Origin: Eutrophocola sp964503965
GTDB lineage: Bacteria > Pseudomonadota > Gammaproteobacteria > Pseudomonadales > Pseudohongiellaceae
NCBI GenBank assembly: GCA_964503965.1
Contig: CAZDCK010000008.1
Location: forward strand, 32,462-96,461
Direction of reading: 5' to 3'
DNA length: 64,000 nucleotides
In this document: positions 18,164 to 27,598 of the stretch, piece after piece
How positions within the stretch are numbered: position 1 is the first letter of the stretch
Layout of the letters: every line of letters begins with the position of its first letter
Made by a program: the position numbers and the translations under genes
Notes under the pieces: generated by a model
The model's input: only the letters and a program-made list of their open reading frames with translations
Database searches by the model: none
What the model was told of the DNA's origin: nothing

Positions 18164-18991
18164 ATGGGCAGGACTATTCTGATTACCGGTTCCACTGACG
18201 GACTAGGCAAGGAAGTGGCCCGTCGGCTCGCCGTACAGGGCTGGCATGTGCTCTTGCATGGACGTAATCCTGACAAAGGCAATGCCGTACTGACGGAATT
18301 GATTGAGGGCACCGGCAACAGTAACCTGGCATACTTCAATGCCGACCTGGCATCATTGGCTGAAGTGAAACAACTTTCAGAATCAGTTGTCTCCTTTACA
18401 AAACACCTGGATGTTCTGGTGAACAATGCCGGTATTGGTCCCCGTACTCCCGATTCCACACCTACGCTCAGCAGGGATGGTGTTGAGTTGTTTTTTGCGG
18501 TGAATTATCTGGCCGGGTATCTGCTTACAAGAGAACTTTTACCGTTACTGAAGGCATCGGCACCCTCCCGCATCATCAACGTGTCCTCGCTGGCCCAGGC
18601 CCCTGTCAGGTTTGGTGATGTCATGCTCGAAGAAAATTATGATGATGGCTTTGCCTATAGACAGAGCAAGCTGGCCCAGATCCTTCATACGAATGATCTC
18701 ACTGATCTCCTGACAGGTACCGGTGTCACTGCCAACAGTCTGCATCCTGCCACCTTGATGAGTACCAAGATGGTATCTGACTCCACGGTACTCCCTGATA
18801 GCATGACTACTGTAGAGGATGGTGCGGACGCACTTGAAAGACTGATCACCAGCGAAGCATTGAAATCCCAAAGCGGGCTTTATTTTGATTCCCTTGACGA
18901 AGCACGCGCTGATGATCAGGCTTACGACGCCAATGCCAGAAGTGAATTAAGACAACTGAGTGAAGAACTGGTCCAGGCGGGGCTGGGCTGA
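18164..18991 (+). CDS. short-chain dehydrogenase/reductase
   Basis: A 275-residue classical-type SDR. The nucleotide-binding TGSTDGLG motif is at residues 9-16, NNAGIG follows near residue 86, and the active-site serine (NVSS) and YRQSK (Tyr and Lys) are present. The LMSTKM region after the active site resembles retinol dehydrogenase/WW-oxidoreductase-like SDRs, which oxidise or reduce hydrophobic alcohols. Co-transcription with the LigI-like gene suggests a short catabolic route, but the substrate is unknown. Confidence 0.85.
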   Translation: MGRTILITGSTDGLGKEVARRLAVQGWHVLLHGRNPDKGNAVLTELIEGTGNSNLAYFNADLASLAEVKQLSESVVSFTKHLDVLVNNAGIGPRTPDSTPTLSRDGVELFFAVNYLAGYLLTRELLPLLKASAPSRIINVSSLAQAPVRFGDVMLEENYDDGFAYRQSKLAQILHTNDLTDLLTGTGVTANSLHPATLMSTKMVSDSTVLPDSMTTVEDGADALERLITSEALKSQSGLYFDSLDEARADDQAYDANARSELRQLSEELVQAGLG

Positions 18992-19046
18992 CGATACCGG
19001 AATGACACGGCTAAAGGAAATTTCCATCCTGGAAATAAATCAGTAC

Positions 19047-19077
19047 AAAAAAGCCCGCTATGAAGCGGGCTTTTTTT
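19047..19077 (+). terminator. bidirectional rho-independent terminator
   Basis: GCCCGC TATGAA GCGGGC, preceded by six As and followed by seven Ts. It lies between the SDR gene and the convergent DUF6152 gene and should serve both strands. Confidence 0.9.
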
Positions 19078-19096
19078 ATTACTCTGATGCTCAGAA

Positions 19097-19585
19097 TTAC
19101 TTCAGTGTGTCTTCTGCCAACGGCTCACTGAAAATATGGGTAGCCCCTTCTACAGAATCACAGTGCATTCCTGCTGCCGGTGGTGTTCTTTCAGGACATT
19201 TAAACAGACCGCCTTCCAGGGCGCCGGCATTCTCACCATTGCGAAGGGGATGCAGGCCCATGCTGAATACGGTCCCCTGCGGAAAAGCATTCACTGATAT
19301 ACCCTGACGGGCCATGGCAGCCGAGCCACCCATTTCCACGGACCAGATAACAGGCTCTCCATCTTCATCACGCAGGACATTTTTACGCTCTTCGTTCATG
19401 GGAGCAAAGAAAATCGCCAGATGATTCGGGGCCGGATCAACACGCGTAACCACACCGGTAAAAACACGAACATTCTTCATATCATACATGGCAAAGGAAT
19501 GATGGGCCTGTGCCGGTGTCCCAATCAGCGCAGCGACCGCCAATACGGGCACCGCAACTTTGGCTAATTTATTGATAATTCTCAT
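19097..19585 (-). CDS. exported DUF6152-like protein
   Basis: A 162-residue protein with a signal peptide ending in AQAHHSFAMYD. The AHHSFA start of the mature protein, then VFTGVVTRVDPAPNHLAIFF and a WSVEMGG strand, are the pattern of the DUF6152 family, small exported beta proteins of unknown role that are common in aerobic gammaproteobacteria. The HH pair at the mature N-terminus could bind metal, but this is not shown. It lies 81 bases downstream of the 463-residue exported protein on the same strand, a pairing often seen for this family. Confidence 0.75.
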   Translation of the reverse strand: MRIINKLAKVAVPVLAVAALIGTPAQAHHSFAMYDMKNVRVFTGVVTRVDPAPNHLAIFFAPMNEERKNVLRDEDGEPVIWSVEMGGSAAMARQGISVNAFPQGTVFSMGLHPLRNGENAGALEGGLFKCPERTPPAAGMHCDSVEGATHIFSEPLAEDTLK

Positions 19586-19666
19586 ATTTTATTACTCCTT
19601 CCCCACCGGCCATGATTCCTTAACCGGTTTTTCATTGTAGATGTTTACCAGAATACCGTAGTAATC

Positions 19667-21058
19667 TTACTCGAAGCTGAATATGTCCTCTTCTTCGGGC
19701 TTATCCATATCCTGCTCAAAATATTCTTCCCAGATCTGGGCCCATGGACGTCCATACATATCCGGAACATTGTATTCTATCACTTCCCCATGGGAAACGG
19801 GGGTTGCATAGCCGTCAATCGGGAAAATTGACTGAATACACTCCACATAGACATAGGGAGTGGCTTCAGGATCATCAAACTCATTCTGTTTCACGTAGTT
19901 CCTGACCACACGTACCGGCTCTACCCAGACTTCCGGGTCATAGAAGACGGCTTCATGATTCAAGCCAACAAAATTACCCGCTTCATCATAATTCGGTGTA
20001 TATATTTCAACAGTCTGCATCTGGTTTGAATGCTCCGGTGCCGAATGATTTTTCCAGGACTGGATATTAGACGTCCAGGTAATCAACGTATCACCATCCC
20101 AGAAGCCAATGGTTTCCCCGTACCAGCGCGGCACATCCTCGCCCAGTCGGGGCACGGCACCATCCATATTGAATTCTCGTCCCACATGGATATTGGTAAT
20201 AAAGTTCCTCGCCACACCAGCAAGAATCTGGACCATATTTGGTGTCACCATAATGTAGTGTTCCCACACCGCAAACTCATGGAAACGTCTGGTGAATCCC
20301 TCAGGCCAGCAATACTGTGACTGCCACTGGGGAGCATTGGTATTGCCATGGTGGTAGGCCTCCTGGACGAATCGGGTCTGGTAATCCTCCGTCAACAAGG
20401 AAAGAATCGTAGGAACCTGGTTGTAACGCATTTTGTACCAGTATTCATTGTTGGGCGTCCTCACCGGATGAGTATAAATACCGCTCCATTCACCCGGGAC
20501 CGTAGCATAGGTATGCTCCGTGGGCCCGCCCCGGCGTTTCGTCTCTTCCATCAACGCTTCATAATGTTCCTGCGCTGTCTCAAATGGATAGGGGCTGATG
20601 ATGGATTCTCTGGGATAGTCAGTTTCACAATTCCCCCATGGAGCTGTTATGGGCGGATTGGAGCCAAGGATTTCGGATCCGGTAGCATTGGCGCCCCAAA
20701 GATCCTCAATGGCGGCTGAAGAATTGCAACGGTAGTAACGTGGATCCATCCAGTACTCACGATCAGCATAAAAATCATCGGTAGTGAAGAGGTCACGTTC
20801 CAGTGGCTCTACCCCTTCCGGTGGTTCGCCCCCTAGTGTTCCACCCACAAAAACGCGGGGGGAATTGCGGTTAAAGAAGCCACCCGTGCGACGGAAAGTG
20901 GCACCGGTAACCTCATATTCATTTACGTCTTCAAGTAATGGCCATCCACGTCCAACACTCTCAAAATCAATCTGTGCTGTCTGCTGGGCCTGTCCACCGG
21001 ATGTCAGTACCAGTGCGGTGGCAGCAAGGACCAGCTGGCTTTTTTTTACTACTCGCAT
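19667..21058 (-). CDS. large exported protein of unknown function
   Basis: A 463-residue protein with a signal peptide (about 1-24). I do not recognise a characterised family. Readable pieces are CWPEGFTRRFHEF, YIMVTPNMVQIL, a RWYGETIGFWDGDTLITWTS segment, and a C-terminal ECIQSIFPIDGY. These match the general plan of exported proteins near DUF6152 genes, where a cysteine-proline-glycine motif, a P-N-x-V-x-I-L strand and a G-x-W-x-G-D-T-L strand recur. Several cysteines suggest disulfides. A role in handling a hydrophobic growth substrate is speculation from context only. Confidence 0.65.
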   Translation of the reverse strand: MRVVKKSQLVLAATALVLTSGGQAQQTAQIDFESVGRGWPLLEDVNEYEVTGATFRRTGGFFNRNSPRVFVGGTLGGEPPEGVEPLERDLFTTDDFYADREYWMDPRYYRCNSSAAIEDLWGANATGSEILGSNPPITAPWGNCETDYPRESIISPYPFETAQEHYEALMEETKRRGGPTEHTYATVPGEWSGIYTHPVRTPNNEYWYKMRYNQVPTILSLLTEDYQTRFVQEAYHHGNTNAPQWQSQYCWPEGFTRRFHEFAVWEHYIMVTPNMVQILAGVARNFITNIHVGREFNMDGAVPRLGEDVPRWYGETIGFWDGDTLITWTSNIQSWKNHSAPEHSNQMQTVEIYTPNYDEAGNFVGLNHEAVFYDPEVWVEPVRVVRNYVKQNEFDDPEATPYVYVECIQSIFPIDGYATPVSHGEVIEYNVPDMYGRPWAQIWEEYFEQDMDKPEEEDIFSFE

Positions 21059-21155
21059 GTTTTTCCTCGGCTGATCAATTAAATGACCGGTTGATATCTA
21101 TAGGCTAAACGACCAAGTATAAATTTCCTGCTGTAAAAAGACCACCGACAGCCTG

Positions 21156-21917
21156 TTACTGCTTCAGTCGATAACCAGTCTTGAAAATCCAGCTCATGAT
21201 GCTGATACACACCCCCAGAAAAACCAGTGTCATGATGATACTGACGGTGACATTCACATCCGAGATTTCATAGAAACTCCAGCGAAAACCACTGACAAGA
21301 TAAACGACAGGATTAAACATTGATACTTTCTGCCAGAATTCCGGAAGCATACTGATGGAGTAAAAACTACCTCCCAGGAAGGTCAGGGGCATGACAACGA
21401 GCAGCGGGATAATCTGTAGTTTTTCAAAATTGTCTGCCCAGATTCCTATAACAAATCCGAACATGCTGAATGTCGCTGCCGTTAATATGAGGAAAAGCAG
21501 CATCATCAGCGGGTGTTGAATCTGCAAATCAACAAACATGGAGGATGTGACCAGGATAATGGTACCAACCATGACAGCCTTCGTTGCTGCTGCCCCAACA
21601 TATCCCAATACTATTTCAACCGGCGATACAGGAGCAGATAGCACTTCATAAATAGTGCCTGTAAAACGGGGAAAATAAATACCAAAAGAAGCATTGGAGA
21701 TACTTTGTGTGAGCAAGGTCATCATGACAAGGCCCGGCACAAGGAATGCACCATAACTGACACCACCAATATCACTCATCCGGGACCCTATAGCGCTCCC
21801 GAAAACAACGAAATACAGGGAGGTGGACACAACCGGGGAAACGATACTTTGGGCAATGGTCCGCCAGGTACGGGCCATTTCGAAGTTGTAGATAGCCTTG
21901 ATAGCGTAGTAGTTCAT
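21156..21917 (-). CDS. ABC-2 type permease (YadH-like)
   Basis: A 253-residue membrane protein with six helices. It matches E. coli YadH over its length in the segments LYFVVFGSAIGSR, PGLVMMTLLT, PLTFLGGSFYSISMLPEFWQ and NPVVYLVSGFR. YadGH-like pairs form homodimeric ABC-2 exporters whose substrates are unknown. Its start overlaps the stop of the ATPase gene by four bases (ATGA), so the two subunits are made together. Confidence 0.88.
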   Translation of the reverse strand: MNYYAIKAIYNFEMARTWRTIAQSIVSPVVSTSLYFVVFGSAIGSRMSDIGGVSYGAFLVPGLVMMTLLTQSISNASFGIYFPRFTGTIYEVLSAPVSPVEIVLGYVGAAATKAVMVGTIILVTSSMFVDLQIQHPLMMLLFLILTAATFSMFGFVIGIWADNFEKLQIIPLLVVMPLTFLGGSFYSISMLPEFWQKVSMFNPVVYLVSGFRWSFYEISDVNVTVSIIMTLVFLGVCISIMSWIFKTGYRLKQ

Positions 21918-22834
21918 TTGTTCACCAGGTTGACAAAAATTTCCTCGAGGGTGTTCTGACGGGTTTCGAGGTCATGAAATTCGATGGATGCCGCCTCAAG
22001 CGCATCCAGCAAAGCGGTTATGTCCGAGCTTTCCTGATGCGCATCATAGGTATAAACAAGGTCACAGCCCTCGTTTTTCAATTCCAGCTGATAGGAAGAA
22101 AGCTTACCCGGTATGCTCGACAATGGCTGGCTTAAATGCAGTGTCAGGCGCTTTTCCCCAAGCTTTTCCATAAGCGCTGTCTTTTCTTCAACCAGCATGA
22201 TCTTACCCTTGTTGATGACGCCGATTCTGTCAGCCATCTCCTCAGCTTCCTCGATGTAATGAGTAGTCAGAATAATTGTGACACCCGATTCTCTCAATTC
22301 CCTCACCAGGTCCCACATCTCCTTGCGAAGCTCGACGTCGACACCAGCAGTAGGTTCATCAAGAAACAGAATTTTCGGCTCATGGGAAAGAGCCTTGCCA
22401 ATCATTACCCGCCTCTTCATCCCCCCTGAAAGCATCATTATCCGGTTATCTTTCTTTTCCCACAGGGAAAGGGATTTGAGCACTTTCTCAAGATGCAGCG
22501 GATTTGGAGCCTTGCCAAAAAGCCCCCGTGAAAAAGCCAGGGTATTGAAGACTGTTTCAAAGGAATCTGTGGTCAGCTCCTGGGGCACCAGGCCAATGTG
22601 TGTCCTTGCCTGCCTGTATTCCCTGAGAATGTCATGACCATTGACCGTCACTGTCCCTTCAGTGGGACTGACAATACCGCACACGGTACTGATGAGCGTG
22701 GTTTTACCTGCACCATTTGGCCCCAGAAGGGCAATGATCTCTCCCTCCATAATATCCAGGGAGACATTATCCAGCGCCTTGAATCCGGACTCATAGGTTT
22801 TGGAAAGGTTTTTAATCGAAATTACCGGTTTCAT
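21914..22834 (-). CDS. ABC transporter ATPase (YadG-like)
   Basis: A 306-residue ATPase with Walker A GPNGAGKT (38-45), a Q-loop in GLVPQELT, signature LSGGMKRR, Walker B ILFLDEPTAGVD and the switch histidine in LTTHYIEEAEEM. A C-terminal domain of about 80 residues follows, as in YadG and other ABC-2 exporter ATPases. ATG 22834 is used; TTG 22852 is an in-frame alternative. It forms an operon with the permease at 21156. Confidence 0.9.
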   Translation of the reverse strand: MKPVISIKNLSKTYESGFKALDNVSLDIMEGEIIALLGPNGAGKTTLISTVCGIVSPTEGTVTVNGHDILREYRQARTHIGLVPQELTTDSFETVFNTLAFSRGLFGKAPNPLHLEKVLKSLSLWEKKDNRIMMLSGGMKRRVMIGKALSHEPKILFLDEPTAGVDVELRKEMWDLVRELRESGVTIILTTHYIEEAEEMADRIGVINKGKIMLVEEKTALMEKLGEKRLTLHLSQPLSSIPGKLSSYQLELKNEGCDLVYTYDAHQESSDITALLDALEAASIEFHDLETRQNTLEEIFVNLVNK

Positions 22835-22947
22835 GTGTTGCCCGAAGTTCAAGAGACAGCCTGCCAGTATTCAGACTGGTGCAGGACATCCATGCCGATC
22901 GTACCGGCTTGAGCCGGTAATCGCACTGTTTATTGGAAAAGTGATGT

Positions 22948-23298
22948 TTACTGGATTTGGCAGCTTATATCGTCCGGATTGGACATGCAGTACTGCCTGA
23001 CGAACTGATCTACCACCAGGCAGCTGCCTGCTGCCATCGCGCTGAATGCGCCGTTATTACCCGATTCCACTAATACGGAATCTTCCGCTGACGTCGATGA
23101 CATCAGGGGAGCGGCTGCTGTTTTTGCTTCACCCGCCCCAGCTTGCTGTGCAGTCGTTTGGACATCAGTTTCATCTATTGCTGAAACGGGCCTAACCTCT
23201 TCTGCGGCCACGACAGCAACGGGAGCAGCAAGCACCAGTCCAACTGCCAACAGCAACCTGGCCAGAAATATATCAATTGAGAATTCCAGTTTCATCAT
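22948..23298 (-). CDS. small exported protein of unknown function
   Basis: A 116-residue protein with a signal peptide ending in VVAAEE, preceded by AGGG. The mature part is low-complexity (Ala, Thr, Glu) for about 50 residues and ends with a conserved-looking tail: GSCLVVDQFVRQYCMSNPD then SCQIQ, with three cysteines in the last 27 residues. I recognise no family. It is not clearly linked to the ABC genes or the MFS gene. Confidence 0.5.
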   Translation of the reverse strand: MMKLEFSIDIFLARLLLAVGLVLAAPVAVVAAEEVRPVSAIDETDVQTTAQQAGAGEAKTAAAPLMSSTSAEDSVLVESGNNGAFSAMAAGSCLVVDQFVRQYCMSNPDDISCQIQ

Positions 23299-23367
23299 AT
23301 CCCTATTGTAAAAGGAAGCAGGTGTTCCTGTCTAAACAAACTATTCATTGAAAACTGTGCCCTGAAA

Positions 23368-23398
23368 TAAAAAAGGCAGGTCAAGTGACCTGCCTTTT
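23368..23398 (-). terminator. rho-independent terminator of the MFS gene
   Basis: The hairpin AAAAGGCAGGTCA AG TGACCTGCCTTTT has a near-perfect 13-bp stem; the A tract on the plus strand gives a T tract on the minus strand. It lies just past the MFS stop at 23414. Confidence 0.85.
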
Positions 23399-23413
23399 CA
23401 GGGCAACTGCAGA

Positions 23414-24787
23414 TCAAGCAGCTGAAGGTTCCATCCCTTCTGCCTGGGGCTGTGTTTTTGACACAGTGGCTTCGGAAGGTCGGTCAGTATTCATCTTCAG
23501 GAATACCAGGGCAATAGCCGCCAGCAATGAACCTGAGCCCATGACAAGTGCCACGGTTGGCAGGCCCTTGTCGGCATCAAACAGAATACCGGCAAGGATG
23601 GGCGCCAGTACCGCCCCTGCCCTGCCTACGCCGATGACAAACCCGGTGCCCGTAGCACGAACATGGGTCGGAAAGGAGTAAGCCACAATGGAATAGAGAC
23701 CAGAGACACCCGCGTTGCCAAAGAAACCGGCGAAGGCCGCAAGTAACTGCATACGATCAATATCGGCCGGCGTTCTGCCAAAGATAGTCACACCCACCAT
23801 GGTCAATACAAGAATCGCAATCGTCAGGGGCTTGAGATTGAACCGGGCAGTCAATATACCGAAGGTGATTCCCCCCAGCGCACCACCCACATTTGCCCAT
23901 TTCAATACGCCACCCGCTGCGGCAGCCTCAAAGCCCATATCGGCGACAATTTTCGGGGTCCACTTGAGGATAAAGTAAAACGTGGTGATATGCAGAAAAT
24001 AGGCTGCAGTAACAAGAATGGTAATCATCACCAGTCCCTTGGAGAAAATATCCCCAACAGATTTCTTCTTGTCATCCTCGTTTACTTCCGGAAGCGCAGT
24101 CACAGGACTTTTACCAAGCTTGGCGAGGGAATTGTTAATTTTATCCAATGCATTTTCAGGCTGTTTTCGGGTAAGCCAGTGAACTGATTCCGGTACCAGG
24201 AAATAGACGACGGGAATTAGCAAGCCTGTCACTGCAGCACCAAAATAGAAAACCGAACGCCAGTCATAATTGGGCAGCAACCAACGCTGGGCAATATCAC
24301 CCCCGAAAACACCACCCAACGGATAACCGATAACCATCAGGGAAATACAGAGGCTGCGCCATTTGTTATTTGAAAACTCTGCAACGGTCGCATTGGTACA
24401 GGACAACATTCCTCCGATACCCAGACCTGTCAGCACACGCCAGATACAAAGCATAATCGGTGAATTGGAGGTGGTCGCCAGAAACATGCCAACAGCCATG
24501 ACCACAAGACATCCCAGCAGCGTGGAACGACGGCCAAGCTTGTCAGCGACCCCGCCCAGGAAAATTGAGCCGATGGCCATTCCCACCAGCTCTGCTGAAA
24601 GAACAAAGCCAAGTGCAGTCCGGCTGATTCCCCATTCCTCAGTAATACCTACTGAAGCAAAGCTGATCGCCAGGACATCAAATCCATCCATGGCATTGAG
24701 AAAGACGGTAATGGCAACCACAATAATCATGGCTGTGGTCATCTCACCCTTGTCGATAATCTCGCGTGGATCGGTAGCAGTACTCAT
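23414..24787 (-). CDS. MFS transporter, AAHS (aromatic acid:H+ symporter)-like
   Basis: A 457-residue 12-helix transporter. The first helix carries MDGFDVLAISFA (D34, D37), the hallmark of aromatic acid:H+ symporters such as PcaK and BenK, and the first cytoplasmic loop has GGVADKLGRRSTLL, the canonical MFS motif. The central loop (about residues 205-240) ends a first half of six helices. It likely imports an aromatic or other organic acid. With the LigI-like hydrolase and SDR 5 kb away this hints at use of plant- or lignin-derived acids, but the genes are not in one operon. Confidence 0.85.
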   Translation of the reverse strand: MSTATDPREIIDKGEMTTAMIIVVAITVFLNAMDGFDVLAISFASVGITEEWGISRTALGFVLSAELVGMAIGSIFLGGVADKLGRRSTLLGCLVVMAVGMFLATTSNSPIMLCIWRVLTGLGIGGMLSCTNATVAEFSNNKWRSLCISLMVIGYPLGGVFGGDIAQRWLLPNYDWRSVFYFGAAVTGLLIPVVYFLVPESVHWLTRKQPENALDKINNSLAKLGKSPVTALPEVNEDDKKKSVGDIFSKGLVMITILVTAAYFLHITTFYFILKWTPKIVADMGFEAAAAGGVLKWANVGGALGGITFGILTARFNLKPLTIAILVLTMVGVTIFGRTPADIDRMQLLAAFAGFFGNAGVSGLYSIVAYSFPTHVRATGTGFVIGVGRAGAVLAPILAGILFDADKGLPTVALVMGSGSLLAAIALVFLKMNTDRPSEATVSKTQPQAEGMEPSAA

Positions 24788-25059
24788 GGTTGGTGATTTC
24801 CCCTTATCTAAAAATACTTTCTGTTTTCAGGACAACCGCCCGATTCTCGGCCGAGCGGTCTCCAATGAATAGCCTTGGTTAAACTGTTGAAGGATAATCC
24901 ACCCTTGATGCCAAGACAAGAAGCCCTTCGAATGTGCAGGAATTGTGGGCCATGAGGGAGGCTTATGGTATGTTCCATGACGCTACTTTATACTCACCAC
25001 CCGTACTGTGAAGTCTGTAACAAACAGGCCTTGAATCCACACACTTGCTTACACTGACC

Positions 25060-25986
25060 ATGACTGATTTTTCAAATACTCCCATTGCATACCGCCCCTT
25101 CCAACTGATAGCTGCTTTGTTGGCCGGACTGCTGTTATGCACCCCAGCCGCTCAATCTCAGGAACTGAGCGTCACTGATCTTGGCAATTCCATGACACTT
25201 ATCACTGGCACCGGGACGAATATCCTGGTCAAACAAGCAGATAATGGTGACGTACTGGTTGTTGACGGTGGACTGGAAAATCACGCTGAAGAAACTCTGG
25301 AGACTATTTCAGAGGTCACAGATAATGGCGACATAACACTGCTTGTCAATACCCACTGGCATCCCGAACAGACTGGCCTGAACCGCATACTTGGCAATCA
25401 GGGCGTCACCATTTTTGCCCATGAAAATACGCGCCAGTGGCTTACCACTTCGATTACCTATCCCTGGAACAACCAGACCTTTGATCCGCTTCCCGAACCC
25501 GCACAGCCTGATAGGACATTTTATCACTATGGCGATCTGGATCATGGTGGCACCCCTGTACAATACGGCTATTTACGCCAGGCACATACAGATGGTGATA
25601 TGTATGTCTATTTCCCTGAAGAAAATGTTCTACATGGTGGTGGAGCCCTGTCGAGTGACAAATGGCCATTAATGGACTGGTGGACTGGTGGCTGGATTGC
25701 CGGCCTGGCAAACAGTATCGAGGTCCTGTTGGAGCTGGTTGATGAGGACACGGTGATCATTACCGCCACCGGGCCAGTAATGGCCAAAACTGACTTGCAG
25801 GCCATGCGCGACATGTATGACACCATTTTCCAGCGAATCAGCAGTGGTTTTCGTGCAGCAAACAGCGTTGAGGATACCCTGGCATCGGAACCAACGGCAG
25901 AATTCAATCAGCAATATGGCAACCCGGAAGCATTTATACGCCGGTCCCATGAGAGCCTCGTGCCTCATTACACACCTGATGCCTGA
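25060..25986 (+). CDS. exported MBL-fold protein with a degenerate metal site
   Basis: A 308-residue protein (ATG 25060; TTG 25045 is in frame but leaves the signal peptide unchanged) with a signal peptide ending in AAQSQ. It has the full metallo-beta-lactamase fold pattern, but the HxHxDH motif reads H99-W-H101-P-E103-Q104, the GD after the FPEENVLH strand reads GG (195), and the GHG motif near residue 237 reads ATG. Only the first two histidines and H176 (AHTDGD) survive. In related exported hydrolases these residues bind zinc. It is therefore probably a binding protein or pseudoenzyme, or it uses another metal arrangement. Confidence 0.78.
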   Translation: MTDFSNTPIAYRPFQLIAALLAGLLLCTPAAQSQELSVTDLGNSMTLITGTGTNILVKQADNGDVLVVDGGLENHAEETLETISEVTDNGDITLLVNTHWHPEQTGLNRILGNQGVTIFAHENTRQWLTTSITYPWNNQTFDPLPEPAQPDRTFYHYGDLDHGGTPVQYGYLRQAHTDGDMYVYFPEENVLHGGGALSSDKWPLMDWWTGGWIAGLANSIEVLLELVDEDTVIITATGPVMAKTDLQAMRDMYDTIFQRISSGFRAANSVEDTLASEPTAEFNQQYGNPEAFIRRSHESLVPHYTPDA

Positions 25987-26180
25987 AACCGTGGCCGTAT
26001 TCCATGGAATTTGAATATTTCTGCCCTTATAGGTTGCCAAGCTTATGGAATTCAAGGAATTTGGGAATTTTCAGGGCTTCAGGCGGGCACTCAGGTAAAA
26101 CACGGATAAGCCCGGTCAATGATGGTCCGGAAGATGAAAGATAACGTAATTTTAGGTAACATCTAACATTATATTAAGGC

Positions 26181-26205
26181 TGGCCTGCACTAGATCAGCA
26201 GGCCA
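26181..26205 (+). promoter_or_regulatory. 8-bp inverted repeat in the leader of the DUF1552 gene
   Basis: TGGCCTGC and GCAGGCCA are perfect complements separated by nine bases, ending 31 bases before ATG 26237. It may be a leader hairpin or an operator. No T tract follows, so it is not a terminator. Confidence 0.35.
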
Positions 26206-26236
26206 CCAGGAACAGAGCGATTCCAGGAGAACAATT

Positions 26237-27547
26237 ATGTTTATCAGCAAGAAACACCTGTCCCGCCGCAAGGTCCTCAGAGGTCTGGGTACCAGTGTTG
26301 CCCTGCCGCTTCTGGATGCCATGGTTCCTGCTGCCACAGCCATTGCGCAGACTGCAGCAACTGTACAGCCCCGTCTTGGATTTGTTTACTTTCCCCATGG
26401 TGCTGTCATGGAAAACTGGGTCCCCCGGACAATAGGCACTGACTTTGAGGTGTCACCGATACTTGCGCCGGCTGCAGCCCACAAGAACAAGATGACTATT
26501 GTCTCCGGACTGCGAAACAAACCTGCAGAAAGCAATGATCCACACGGCATTGTGGTAGGCACGTGGTTGCGCTGTGTTGCTCCCAATGATTTCAGCGACC
26601 CAGCCAAGGGTATCACTGCAGACCAGATTGCGGCCCAGCAAATTGGCCAGGGCACGACCTTTCCCTCAATCGAGGTGGGGACTCCTTCGGGAGGTCCCTG
26701 CGCTCCTGGATTTTCATGTTCATTTGGGAGCTCAATGGCATTCCAGACACCGGAAATGGGTCTGCCAATCGAAAACAACCCCCGTAAACTTTTCTTCCAG
26801 CTTTTTGGCCAGGGTGATAATGCCACCGAGCGTTCAGCCATTGTTGATGAAACCGGCAGTATTCTTGACTCAATCATGGCCGATGCGTCCAGTCTGCAGA
26901 AAAAACTGGGCGCCGCTGACATAGCCCGTGTTGACAATTATCTTGAGTCCGTCCGGGAAATTGAGCGACGGGTCCAGATGATGAAAAGCCAGGATCTTTC
27001 CAATGTGGAAATCCCCCCGGCCCCTATTGGTATTCCCAACAACTTTGAGGATCACCTGACTATTCTTTTCGACCTCATTGCCCTTGCCTACCAGATCAAC
27101 CTGACCAATGTGGCAACCTTCCTCATGGAAAAAGAAGTCAGTATGCGCACCTATGGCAATCTTGGTGTGACAGAAGCCTTCCATCCCCTGTCTCACCACG
27201 GTGATGATCCGGACAAAAAAGAACGACTGACCCGGGTACAGGCTTTCCATACCCAGGTATTCAGCAGGTTCCTCGATAAGCTGGATAACATGGAAGAAGG
27301 TGACGGTACGGTTCTGGACAACAGCATCATTCTGTTTGGCTCAAACATGAGCAATAGTGACAAACACAACCAGGATCCTCTTCCCAATGCGGTATTCGGC
27401 CTTGGTGGTGGCACCATACGTGGAGGTCAGCACCTGGCCTATCCCCAGGACACGCCCCATGCGAACCTGCTGCTCACCCTGATGAACAGGGCTGGCGTTA
27501 ACCAGGAAAGCTTTGGTGATGCCAGTGGCGTACTGGTCGACGTGTAA
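26237..27547 (+). CDS. Tat-exported DUF1552 protein
   Basis: A 436-residue protein preceded by AGGAG. The N-terminus SRRKVLRGLG (R10-R11) followed by a hydrophobic stretch and PAATA is a twin-arginine signal. The body reads RLGFVYFPHGAVMENW, KMTIVSGLRN, then DPHGIVVGTWL and a C-terminal GSNMSNSDKHNQDPLP and GGGTIRGGQHL: the DUF1552 family, distantly related to alkaline-phosphatase-like sulfatases. DUF1552 genes usually sit beside a DUF1592-type cytochrome; none is present here. An ankyrin-repeat gene follows after 51 bases, a partner I have seen associated with this family. Confidence 0.85.
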   Translation: MFISKKHLSRRKVLRGLGTSVALPLLDAMVPAATAIAQTAATVQPRLGFVYFPHGAVMENWVPRTIGTDFEVSPILAPAAAHKNKMTIVSGLRNKPAESNDPHGIVVGTWLRCVAPNDFSDPAKGITADQIAAQQIGQGTTFPSIEVGTPSGGPCAPGFSCSFGSSMAFQTPEMGLPIENNPRKLFFQLFGQGDNATERSAIVDETGSILDSIMADASSLQKKLGAADIARVDNYLESVREIERRVQMMKSQDLSNVEIPPAPIGIPNNFEDHLTILFDLIALAYQINLTNVATFLMEKEVSMRTYGNLGVTEAFHPLSHHGDDPDKKERLTRVQAFHTQVFSRFLDKLDNMEEGDGTVLDNSIILFGSNMSNSDKHNQDPLPNAVFGLGGGTIRGGQHLAYPQDTPHANLLLTLMNRAGVNQESFGDASGVLVDV

Positions 27548-27598
27548 AACGGCACCAGCCCTGAAAATCAACAGCAAGAGGCCCTGATACTGAATCTC

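Noticed and set aside
22902..22919. Palindrome TACCGGCTTGAGCCGGTA as a terminator upstream of the YadG-like gene.
   Set aside because: No T tract follows on either strand, and it lies in a promoter region; its role is unclear.
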